Shown in pieces: positions 1-6,721 of a stretch of DNA of 10,000 nucleotides. How positions within the stretch are numbered: the stretch's first letter is position 1; each line of letters begins with the position of its first letter. The position numbers were made by a program, and so were the translations under genes. The stretch is taken from positions 1-10,000 of the forward strand of contig NZ_JAIWOF010000011.1 in assembly GCF_020217025.1 (NCBI RefSeq). The letters run 5' to 3'. This stretch comes from Flavobacterium sp. (GTDB lineage Bacteria > Bacteroidota > Bacteroidia > Flavobacteriales > Flavobacteriaceae). The notes beneath the pieces are model-generated. The model was given only the letters and a program-made list of their open reading frames with translations, did not search any database and was not told the origin of the DNA.

Positions 1-2036
1 TCTCTTTTCTGCTTTAATAAAGTGTCTTTTTCAAACAAAGCAACTTCATCAGGTAAAGACGTAAAAACATATTTATTATTGTAATCTGAAATAGCTTTAA
101 ACTTTTTAATCTTAACATCTGCAACCGCAATTTCTTTCTTAAAGTCATTTAAGTTCAAACTAAAATCATTCTCATCTTTACGCTCAAAAATCCATTTTGC
201 ATTTTCATCTATTAAATTGAAAGTTGGATTAGCAGCTATTCTCTTTTTACTATTTGCAATAACATTATCATAATTAGCATTTAATGGTTGGTATTTAGCA
301 GGTTCAATCTTATCCCAAGGCAATGCGCTTTCTTCATCACGTTCACCCATATCAAGGTAAGAAAAACGATCTGGGAAAACAATATCACTCTTAACTCCTT
401 CACGTTGCGTAGAACCACCATTAATTCTGTAAAATTTTTGAATAGTAGTTTTTAACGCTCCTAAATCACCGTAGGAATTCCCTCTAATAAACTGATTTAA
501 ATCAATTACATTCTGAACGGTTCCTTTACCGTAAGAATGTTTACTTCCTACTATAATTCCGCGTTTGTAATCTTGTATTGCCGCAGCAAAAATTTCAGAA
601 GCAGAAGCAGAAAAATTATTAATCATTACAACAAGTGGACCATCGTATTGTACTTTCTTATCAGGATCTGGCAAAATTTCTGGATTTCTTCCTGGTGCTT
701 TTACTTGAACAATTGGACCATCTGGAATGAACAAACCTACCATTTTAACAACCGTTTCTAAAGAACCTCCTCCGTTATCGCGTAAATCCATAACAAGACC
801 ATCAATGTTTTGTGCTTTTAGTTTTTCAATCTCAGCCGCTACATCTTTAAATGCATCACGATTTTCTTTGTTTTCAAAACTAATATAGAATTTAGGCAAA
901 TAAATAATTCCATATTTTTTATCATCTTTAACTACGATACTTGATTTTGCAAATGTTTCTTCTGTTTCAACTTCATCTCTAATAATTGAGATTACTTTTA
1001 TAGTGCCGTCAACTTTTTTAACTGTTAAACGAACTTCAGTTCCTTTTGGACCTTTGATTTTTTTCACTACATCATCTAAACGCATTCCTGCAATATCTAA
1101 AGGCTCTTCTTTTCCTTGCGCAACCTTTAGTATTAAATCTCCGGCCTCTAATTCTTTTCCTCTCCAAGCTGGACCACCAGAAATCAATTCTGAAACTTCA
1201 ACTCCAGATTCTTTCTTTTGTAAACGAGCTCCAATTCCTTGAAATGTTCCGCTCATGCTTACATCAAATTTTTCTTTATCATCTGGTGAAAAATAGAAAG
1301 TGTGTGGGTCAAAGCGTTCCACAATAGAATTTAAAAATATTGCAAACCAATCGTCTCTTTCTAACTCTTTTTCTATAAAGTCAAAATACTCATTTAATGA
1401 TTTTAATGAATTTTCACGTACTTCTTTCTCAATCACATCAAATGATTTCACCTCATACGCATTATCCTTTTTCTTTTTATCTTCCTCAAGTTGTTCTTTA
1501 TCAGTTATAGAAGAAAGAGCTGACAGTTTCAATTGTTTTCTCCATCTATCTCTTAACTCTGATTTACTTTTAGAAAACGGTAATTTTTCATAATCCACAT
1601 TAATACTTTCCTTAACAGTAAAATCAAAAGGTTTACTTAAAACATCTTCATATATTTCTCTAGACTCGCTCATTCTTTTTAACAAACGAGCATTTGTTAA
1701 ATTAAAGAAAGTCAAATCTTTATTCTTTATCATATCGTCAATTGAAGTCTCATATTTACTAAACTCATCAATATCACTTTGAATAAAAAATCGTTTTGTC
1801 GGATCAATATTATCTAAATATTTTTTATAGACTTTTTTTGAGAAATCATCATTAATCTCAACGGGACTATAGTGACCTTTTTCTAAAACAAAAGTCAATA
1901 GCTCTAATAAAAGCTTGTCTTTTTCTGGATCTTCTGTTTTCTCTCTAGGAATAAAACTCCACAGTATTGCTGATAAAGCAGTTACCAACAATATAACCTT
2001 ATAATTTCTTTTCATAAATTCCACTATTCGTTTCAT
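1..2036 (-). CDS. prc: Carboxy-terminal processing protease, Prc/Tsp type (S41 family), C-terminus cut off by window edge
   Basis: Periplasmic, membrane-anchored serine protease that degrades or trims proteins from their C-terminus. My reading gives 678 complete codons from the ATG at 2036, still open at base 1. An N-terminal hydrophobic segment (about residues 12-29) is a signal anchor or signal peptide. An alpha-helical Tsp N-terminal domain follows (about 40-250), then a motif FDPHT, a PDZ domain (about 262-350, beginning near GIGARL) and the S41 catalytic domain. The catalytic domain shows LRDNGGG (418-424) and SASASEIFAAA, with Ser478 and Lys504 (in YGKGTVQ) matching the Ser430/Lys455 dyad of E. 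coli Prc, and Asp489 matching Asp441. The C-terminal part begins the region typical of long Prc proteins. An alternative start is the ATG at 2015, seven codons in; I chose 2036 because an in-frame stop lies upstream at 2088-2090 and no earlier ATG exists. It is transcribed divergently from surE. Confidence 0.93.
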   Translation of the reverse strand, partial: MKRIVEFMKRNYKVILLVTALSAILWSFIPREKTEDPEKDKLLLELLTFVLEKGHYSPVEINDDFSKKVYKKYLDNIDPTKRFFIQSDIDEFSKYETSIDDMIKNKDLTFFNLTNARLLKRMSESREIYEDVLSKPFDFTVKESINVDYEKLPFSKSKSELRDRWRKQLKLSALSSITDKEQLEEDKKKKDNAYEVKSFDVIEKEVRENSLKSLNEYFDFIEKELERDDWFAIFLNSIVERFDPHTFYFSPDDKEKFDVSMSGTFQGIGARLQKKESGVEVSELISGGPAWRGKELEAGDLILKVAQGKEEPLDIAGMRLDDVVKKIKGPKGTEVRLTVKKVDGTIKVISIIRDEVETEETFAKSSIVVKDDKKYGIIYLPKFYISFENKENRDAFKDVAAEIEKLKAQNIDGLVMDLRDNGGGSLETVVKMVGLFIPDGPIVQVKAPGRNPEILPDPDKKVQYDGPLVVMINNFSASASEIFAAAIQDYKRGIIVGSKHSYGKGTVQNVIDLNQFIRGNSYGDLGALKTTIQKFYRINGGSTQREGVKSDIVFPDRFSYLDMGERDEESALPWDKIEPAKYQPLNANYDNVIANSKKRIAANPTFNLIDENAKWIFERKDENDFSLNLNDFKKEIAVADVKIKKFKAISDYNNKYVFTSLPDEVALFEKDTLLKQKR

Positions 2037-2050
2037 TGAAAAATTTTCAA

Positions 2051-2078
2051 CTAAATTACACAAAAAATCATGCCACAA
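2051..2078 (-). promoter_or_regulatory. Possible promoter of the Prc-type protease gene
   Basis: Read on the minus strand, TTG at 2078-2076 is followed after 17 bases by TAATTTAG at 2058-2051. This fits the Bacteroidota -33/-7 arrangement (TTG, then TAnnTTTG) with one mismatch in the -7 box. The leader to the ATG at 2036 would be very short, under 15 bases. The placement is inference from consensus matching in an AT-rich region, so chance matches are likely. Confidence 0.33.
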
Positions 2079-2154
2079 GTGTGCAAATTACTATAATTTT
2101 TTGTTAAACCCATAAAATTTAGCATTCAAAAAAAAGGTTTCGACATAAATTATT

Positions 2155-2162
2155 TAATTTAG
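2155..2162 (+). promoter_or_regulatory. Possible -7 promoter element upstream of surE
   Basis: TAATTTAG matches the Bacteroidota -7 consensus TAnnTTTG with one mismatch and lies 17 bases before the surE ATG at 2180. I see no convincing TTG at the expected -33 distance, so this is a weak call. It is the most plausible place for the surE-lpxB promoter in the 143-base divergent region. Confidence 0.25.
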
Positions 2163-2179
2163 CAAAAAATGTACAAAAA

Positions 2180-2947
2180 ATGTCAAAACCACTGATACTA
2201 GTAACTAACGATGACAGCATTGTTGCTCCTGGAATTCGCGCTTTAATTGAAGTGATGAAAGAATTGGGAGAAGTTGTTGTTGTTGCTCCCGATAGTCCAC
2301 AAAGCGCAATGGGACACGCAATAACCATAAACAACACTTTAAAATTAGAAAAAGTACATTTAGACAAAGACCTTAAACAAGAATACAGTTGTAGCGGAAC
2401 TCCCGTAGATTGCGTAAAAATTGCCGTAAACGAAATTCTAGAAAGAAAACCCGATTTATGTGTTTCAGGAATTAATCACGGTTCCAATTCTTCTATTAAC
2501 GTGATATATTCGGGAACGATGAGTGCCGCAGTTGAAGCTGGAATCGAAGGAATTCCTGCTATTGGATTTTCATTATTAGATTACAGTTGGGATGCCGATT
2601 TTGAACCCATCAAAAGTCATATAAAACAAATTGCTTCTGAAGTTTTGAAAAACGGTTTGCCCGAAGGCGTAATTTTGAATGTTAATTTCCCGAAATTAAG
2701 CAAAGAAAAAATCAAAGGAGTGAAAATTTGTCGCCAAGCGAAAGCCATGTGGCAAGAAGAATTTGACAAAAGAACGAATCCACAAGGAAAAGAATATTAT
2801 TGGTTAACTGGAAAATTTGTCAATTTAGATAAAGGAAGCGATACGGATGAATGGGCTTTAGAAAATGGTTACATTTCGATTGTACCCGTGCAATTTGACT
2901 TAACAGCACATCACGCGATGCAACAATTGAATTCTTGGGAATTATAA
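2180..2947 (+). CDS. surE: 5'/3'-nucleotidase SurE
   Basis: Metal-dependent phosphatase that removes phosphate from nucleoside 5'- and 3'-monophosphates in the cytoplasm; SurE is linked to stationary-phase survival in other bacteria. The 255-residue length is normal for the family. The N-terminal metal site is LVTNDD with Asp11 and Asp12. PDSPQSAMGHAIT supplies Ser42, and SGINHGSN supplies Asn99; these correspond to the Asp-Asp-Ser-Asn metal-binding set of characterised SurE proteins. CSGTPVDCVK (71-80) is a further family signature. Two normally conserved glycines differ: NDDG is NDDS (Ser13) and QSG is QSA (Ala43). The gene lies 17 bases upstream of lpxB on the same strand, so the two are probably co-transcribed. 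Confidence 0.95.
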   Translation: MSKPLILVTNDDSIVAPGIRALIEVMKELGEVVVVAPDSPQSAMGHAITINNTLKLEKVHLDKDLKQEYSCSGTPVDCVKIAVNEILERKPDLCVSGINHGSNSSINVIYSGTMSAAVEAGIEGIPAIGFSLLDYSWDADFEPIKSHIKQIASEVLKNGLPEGVILNVNFPKLSKEKIKGVKICRQAKAMWQEEFDKRTNPQGKEYYWLTGKFVNLDKGSDTDEWALENGYISIVPVQFDLTAHHAMQQLNSWEL

Positions 2948-2964
2948 ATTTAGACGATTAGAAA

Positions 2965-4080
2965 ATGAAATATTATATCATAGCAGGTGAAGCTTCAGGC
3001 GATTTACATGGTTCAAATTTGATGAAAGCTTTGTATGAAAAAGACCCAACTGCCGAAATTCGTTTTTGGGGTGGTGATTTGATGCAAAATGTGGGCGGAA
3101 CTTTAGTAAAACACTATCGCGAATTGGCTTTTATGGGATTTATTGAAGTGGTGATGAACTTAAAAACCATTTTGAATAATATCAAAATCTGCAAAAAAGA
3201 CATTGAAGCATTTCAACCAGATGCCATAATTTTCATTGACTATCCTGGATTTAATATGCGCATTGCGACTTGGGCAAAAGAACGTAACATTTCTACCCAT
3301 TATTATATTTCACCTCAAATTTGGGCTTGGAAAGAAAATCGTATCAAAGCCATTAAACGCGATGTGGATTATATGTATGTAATTCTTCCGTTTGAAAAAG
3401 ATTTTTACGAGAAAAAACACAATTTCCCAGTTCATTTCGTTGGACATCCATTAATTGATGCTATTGCAAATAGAACGGAAGTTTCAGATGAAATTTTCAG
3501 AAAAGAAAATCATTTATCAGACAAACCAATTATCGCATTATTACCGGGAAGTCGCAAGCAAGAAATTGCTAAAATGCTTTCGATTATGCTTTCGGTAACC
3601 AACGATTTTCCCGATTATCAATTTGTAATTGCGGGCGCTCCAAGTCAGGAATATGAGTTTTACAAGACGTTTTTAACGAATGAAAACGTGAGGTTTATTT
3701 CGAACAAAACCTATGATTTATTGAGCCATTCTCATGCCGCTTTGGTAACTTCTGGAACTGCTACTTTAGAAACTGCACTTTTTAATGTTCCTGAAGTGGT
3801 TTGTTATAAAGGAAGTTGGGTTTCGTACCAAATAGCTAAACGCATCATTACTTTAAAATACATTTCGTTAGTGAATTTAATCATGGATAAAGAAGTGGTG
3901 AAAGAATTGATTCAAGACGAATTGAATACTAAAAATTTAAAATTAGAATTGAATAAAATTCTAAATTCAGAAAGTCGCACTATTTTATTGCAAAATTATG
4001 CTGATTTAAAACAGAAATTAGGAGGCGAAGGCGCAAGTAAAAAGACTGCGGAACTAATTCTAGATTCCTTCAAAAAATAA
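2965..4080 (+). CDS. lpxB: Lipid-A-disaccharide synthase LpxB
   Basis: GT19 glycosyltransferase that joins UDP-diacylglucosamine and lipid X into the tetraacyl-disaccharide 1-phosphate precursor of lipid A, at the cytoplasmic face of the inner membrane. At 371 residues it is full length. Visible family motifs in order: AGEASGDLHG (7-16), FIDYPGFN (90-97), YYISPQIWAWKENR (113-126), FVGHPLID (158-165), LPGSR (193-197) and SGTATLETAL (263-272). By position, Asp92 and Arg197 correspond to E. coli Asp98 and Arg201, which are important for activity. The ATG at 2965 gives the expected N-terminus, with GEASGD beginning at residue 8. It follows surE by 17 bases, indicating an operon. No convincing terminator follows: the T-rich stretch near 4115-4130 has no strong stem before it. 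Confidence 0.96.
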   Translation: MKYYIIAGEASGDLHGSNLMKALYEKDPTAEIRFWGGDLMQNVGGTLVKHYRELAFMGFIEVVMNLKTILNNIKICKKDIEAFQPDAIIFIDYPGFNMRIATWAKERNISTHYYISPQIWAWKENRIKAIKRDVDYMYVILPFEKDFYEKKHNFPVHFVGHPLIDAIANRTEVSDEIFRKENHLSDKPIIALLPGSRKQEIAKMLSIMLSVTNDFPDYQFVIAGAPSQEYEFYKTFLTNENVRFISNKTYDLLSHSHAALVTSGTATLETALFNVPEVVCYKGSWVSYQIAKRIITLKYISLVNLIMDKEVVKELIQDELNTKNLKLELNKILNSESRTILLQNYADLKQKLGGEGASKKTAELILDSFKK

Positions 4081-4123
4081 AGAATATTCTTATCGATTTA
4101 TTATAAACTTAACGATTTTTTTA

Positions 4124-4131
4124 TATTTTTG
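4124..4131 (+). promoter_or_regulatory. Candidate -7 promoter element upstream of comEC
   Basis: TATTTTTG is an exact match to the Bacteroidota -7 consensus TAnnTTTG, 55 bases before the comEC start at 4187. No clear TTG sits at the -33 distance. If used, it would give comEC its own leader of roughly 45-50 bases, separate from surE-lpxB transcription. Confidence 0.35.
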
Positions 4132-4146
4132 GGATTAAGAAGTCCC
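4131..4146 (+). other. Small hairpin in the lpxB-comEC intergenic region
   Basis: GGGATT at 4131-4136 pairs with AGTCCC at 4141-4146 (six pairs including one G-T) around an AAGA loop. Its T-rich run lies before the stem, not after it, so it is not a terminator for lpxB. It would fall at the very 5' end of a comEC transcript starting near the -7 element at 4124-4131. Confidence 0.35.
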
Positions 4147-4186
4147 AACTCCTTAAAACTAAATACTACTTCAAAAACAACAGTGA

Positions 4187-6199
4187 TTGAAAGTATTTAA
4201 GTTTCCTTTACTTACCATTACCATTAGTTTTGCGATAGGTATTATTGCAGAATATAACTTGCAATGGAGTTTATCAACTCTTATTGTTTCATTGTTTTTG
4301 TGTTTAGGGATTTTTTGTTTTCTATTTTGGAAAAGTAAAAAAGCTTTGCTTCAAAATACTCTTTTTGGAATTACCACTTACCTACTCGCTTTTACTTTAG
4401 GAATGATGAGTTTTTATATTCATTCCGATTTAAATTCGAAAAATCATTACTCTAAAAAGTCATTTGAGGAAACGAATTCAATTCGCGCAATCGTTTCAAC
4501 TACATTAAAACCAAATGAAAAATACAACAAATATTTTATTACACTTTCGCATTTTAATGATTCAATAGCTTCTGGGCAACTATTACTTTATGTTCCGAAA
4601 ACAAACAATGAAACCTTACATTGTGGAGATGAAATTTGGTTAAATAATGCCGTTTATCCTGTTCCTAAAGCTTTCAATCCGTACCAATTTGATTATTCGA
4701 AATATTTAGAAAAGCAAAACGTATTCCATCAAATTTACACGCAAGAAAATCAAATTAAAATCATTCAAAGACATAAAACCACCGATTATTACATTGAAAA
4801 TTTAAGAAATAATCTCAGTAAAAGTTTTGAGATTCATCAATTTGATTCCAAAACCAAAGCCATAATTGACGCCTTAATTTTAGGACAACGATTGGAATTA
4901 GACAAAGAAACCATTGCCGACTATTCCAATGCCGGAGTGATTCATATTTTAGCGATTTCAGGATTGCATATTTCTATTATTTACTTCTTTATTGTGTTCT
5001 TATTAAAACCACTAAAAAAAGTTCGTTTTGGTGCGGAAATCCAACTACTAATCGTCTTAGCGATTTTATGGTTATTTGCTTTGCTTACAGGTTTGCCTGC
5101 ATCAGTAACAAGAGCGGTGACTTTGTTTAGTTTTATTAGCATTGGAAATTATTTCAATCAGCCGAAAGCGATTTATAATGCTTTAGCGATTTCCGCTTTC
5201 TTGATTTTATTGGTAAAACCAAATGCTATTTTTGACATTGGATTTCAATTGAGTTATGCTGCCGTTTTATCGATAGTTCTGTTTCAACCTTTTTACAAGA
5301 AACTCTATTTTTCCGAAAACAAAATAGCGGTTTACTTTACGGATACGATTTTAGTTTCCTTAGCAGCACAAATTGGCGTTTTGCCTTTGAGTTTGTATTA
5401 TTTCAATCAATTACCTTTATTATTTTTATTAGCTAATTTAGTTATTATTCCGCTTTCAAGTTTGGTTTTAATTGCTGGAATTGTGATTTTACCTCTTAAT
5501 TATGTACTTCCTACAGTTGCAGTTTTCTTAGGGAAAATTTTAGAATTCAATATTCAATTTATGAACGATTATATTCATTGGATTGCCCAATTTAAAAGCG
5601 GCATTATCACGAATATTTCGTTTTCGGGTTGGCTCACTTTTTCGATGTATTTAGTTATCGTTGCTTTTATTTATTGGATGTATCACACAAAAGTTAAAAA
5701 CATAAAATATATTTTAGCAAGCATTTTACTTTTCCAATTGAGTTATATTAGTGTTAAATGGAATGAAAACCAAGGAAGTGAATTGGTGGTTTTTAATGAA
5801 AAATCAACGTTAATTGGCATCAAAAATCAAAATAGTGTTATTGCATTTACTGATATTCCAGAAAATCACAACACGACTTTAAATCATTATACAAGAGGAA
5901 CGTTCTCCGATTCATTGCGAATTTTTCCGATGCAAAATGCGATTTCATTTCAAAATAAAAGAATTTTGGTTATTGATAGCTTTGGGATTTACAAAACTTC
6001 TATTCCTCCTGAAATAGTTGTTTTAACTCAAAATCCAAAAATTAATTTAGCACGATTGATTCATGAAATACAACCAAAAGAAATTATTGCGGATAAAAGC
6101 AACTACAAAAGCACCGTTAAACGTTGGGAAGCTACTTGTAGAAAAGAAAAAATCCCTTTCCATGCTATTGCCGAAAAGGGATTCTATAGATTGAAATAA
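4187..6199 (+). CDS. comEC: ComEC/Rec2-family DNA uptake channel, TTG start
   Basis: Polytopic inner-membrane protein predicted to carry single-stranded DNA into the cytoplasm during natural transformation. The 670 residues begin with membrane segments (about 5-50 and 60-80). A soluble OB-fold-like region (about 95-195) contains the conserved NPYQFDYSKYL (164-174). The Competence domain (about 225-500) carries HILAISGLHIS (253-263), LLTGLPASVTRA (299-310) and DIGFQLSYAAV (350-360). The last 140 residues resemble the end of the metallo-beta-lactamase domain found in longer ComEC proteins, but no HxHxDH metal motif is present. The start is TTG at 4187: TGA at 4184-4186 is in frame directly before it, no ATG lies nearby downstream, and the protein read from TTG has the expected hydrophobic N-terminus. 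The gene ends 3 bases from the stop of the convergent thioredoxin-fold gene. Confidence 0.9.
   Translation: MKVFKFPLLTITISFAIGIIAEYNLQWSLSTLIVSLFLCLGIFCFLFWKSKKALLQNTLFGITTYLLAFTLGMMSFYIHSDLNSKNHYSKKSFEETNSIRAIVSTTLKPNEKYNKYFITLSHFNDSIASGQLLLYVPKTNNETLHCGDEIWLNNAVYPVPKAFNPYQFDYSKYLEKQNVFHQIYTQENQIKIIQRHKTTDYYIENLRNNLSKSFEIHQFDSKTKAIIDALILGQRLELDKETIADYSNAGVIHILAISGLHISIIYFFIVFLLKPLKKVRFGAEIQLLIVLAILWLFALLTGLPASVTRAVTLFSFISIGNYFNQPKAIYNALAISAFLILLVKPNAIFDIGFQLSYAAVLSIVLFQPFYKKLYFSENKIAVYFTDTILVSLAAQIGVLPLSLYYFNQLPLLFLLANLVIIPLSSLVLIAGIVILPLNYVLPTVAVFLGKILEFNIQFMNDYIHWIAQFKSGIITNISFSGWLTFSMYLVIVAFIYWMYHTKVKNIKYILASILLFQLSYISVKWNENQGSELVVFNEKSTLIGIKNQNSVIAFTDIPENHNTTLNHYTRGTFSDSLRIFPMQNAISFQNKRILVIDSFGIYKTSIPPEIVVLTQNPKINLARLIHEIQPKEIIADKSNYKSTVKRWEATCRKEKIPFHAIAEKGFYRLK
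6141..6183 (-). terminator. Intrinsic terminator for the minus-strand genes, inside the 3' end of comEC
   Basis: A perfect 9-base inverted repeat, AATCCCTTT at 6151-6159 and AAAGGGATT at 6175-6183, encloses a 15-base loop. Read on the minus strand, the stem runs straight into TTTTTTCTTTT (6152 down to 6142), the layout of a Rho-independent terminator. It starts 20 bases past the stop codon of the thioredoxin-fold gene. On the plus strand no immediate T-run follows. The arms encode the Ile-Pro-Phe and Lys-Gly-Phe residues of ComEC. Confidence 0.55.
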
Positions 6200-6202
6200 T
6201 TC

Positions 6203-6670
6203 TTATTTTTTCTGAATAATCTGATTTGCTCCGTCAATCCAAACTTTTGGACCACCAGCTACATAACCTGTACTTCCTAAAGCATTTAAATTTACTTTAG
6301 CTTCAGCAGTTTTTGTTGCACTTACAAACCAAACCGTTGGATAACCTCTAACTTGAAGTTGTTGTTGCAATTGTGCATTTTGCATTTTTACTTCTTCACT
6401 TTGGTTATTTTTTCTAGGAAAATCTAATTCCACTAAAACAACGTTTTCTTTAGCCCATTTGATAAATTCTGGGGTTTTGAAAACTTCTTTTTGCAAACGA
6501 ATACACCATCCGCACCAATCAGAACCTGTAAAAAACAAGAACATTGGTTTATTTTCTTTAATGGAAATATCCGTTGCTTTTGACATATCGGTATGCCATG
6601 TTAACTCTTCTTGCGCTTGTATTGACATACTCGTCAAAGTTAAAAACGCTATAACTAAAATCTTTTTCAT
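6203..6670 (-). CDS. Exported thioredoxin-fold protein with WCGWC active site
   Basis: Small periplasmic thioredoxin-like protein, probably acting in thiol-disulfide exchange; its partner is unknown. A Sec signal peptide covers about residues 1-19 (positive MKK, hydrophobic core, IQAQ with likely cleavage after Ala19). The mature part holds a Thioredoxin_7-type fold: FLFFTGSDWCGWC with Cys53 and Cys56 as the redox pair, then KEVFKTPEF, and RGYPTVWF with the cis-proline Pro111. At 155 residues it is a compact single domain with no fused partner. WCGWC rather than WCGPC or WCGHC is common in this exported subfamily. It lies 51 bases downstream of the POT gene on the same strand, so it may be read from that operon, but a good -7 element sits directly before it. 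Homologous names vary (thioredoxin family, DUF255-like), so I give no gene symbol. Confidence 0.88.
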   Translation of the reverse strand: MKKILVIAFLTLTSMSIQAQEELTWHTDMSKATDISIKENKPMFLFFTGSDWCGWCIRLQKEVFKTPEFIKWAKENVVLVELDFPRKNNQSEEVKMQNAQLQQQLQVRGYPTVWFVSATKTAEAKVNLNALGSTGYVAGGPKVWIDGANQIIQKK

Positions 6671-6687
6671 ATTGTAAATTTATAAAA

Positions 6688-6695
6688 CAAAATTA
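6688..6695 (-). promoter_or_regulatory. Candidate -7 promoter element of the thioredoxin-fold gene
   Basis: Read on the minus strand, TAATTTTG (6695-6688) matches the Bacteroidota consensus TAnnTTTG exactly and ends 17 bases before the start codon at 6670. A TTTG at 6713-6710 lies 14 bases further upstream, a shorter spacing than usual for a -33 box. A second exact -7-like match, TATTTTTG, lies at 6717-6710. Together these suggest independent transcription in addition to read-through from the POT genes. Confidence 0.4.
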
Positions 6696-6721
6696 AGCAA
6701 ATAAAATGCCAAAAATAGCTG

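Noticed and set aside
537..1593. Plus-strand open frames at 537-761, 1003-1242 and 1300-1593
   Set aside because: They lie antisense inside the protease gene, whose PDZ and catalytic motifs are continuous in the minus-strand frame. Their translations are low-complexity and Ser/Phe/Asn-rich with no recognisable domain.
2119..2367. Minus-strand open frame of 82 codons over the start of surE
   Set aside because: It is antisense to the SurE metal-binding motifs and shows no domain; a shadow of surE.
4081..4130. T-rich stretch after lpxB as a terminator, and the 10-base palindrome AGAATATTCT at 4081-4090
   Set aside because: No stable stem directly precedes the T-run: the palindrome is too short and too far away, and the only other pairing (ATCG/CGAT) is four bases.
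4183..4200. GTG at 4183 as the comEC start codon
   Set aside because: It is in a different frame and reaches a TAA after five codons.
6459..6677. Plus-strand open frame of 72 codons over the thioredoxin-fold gene
   Set aside because: It is antisense to the signal peptide and WCGWC region and has no recognisable features.
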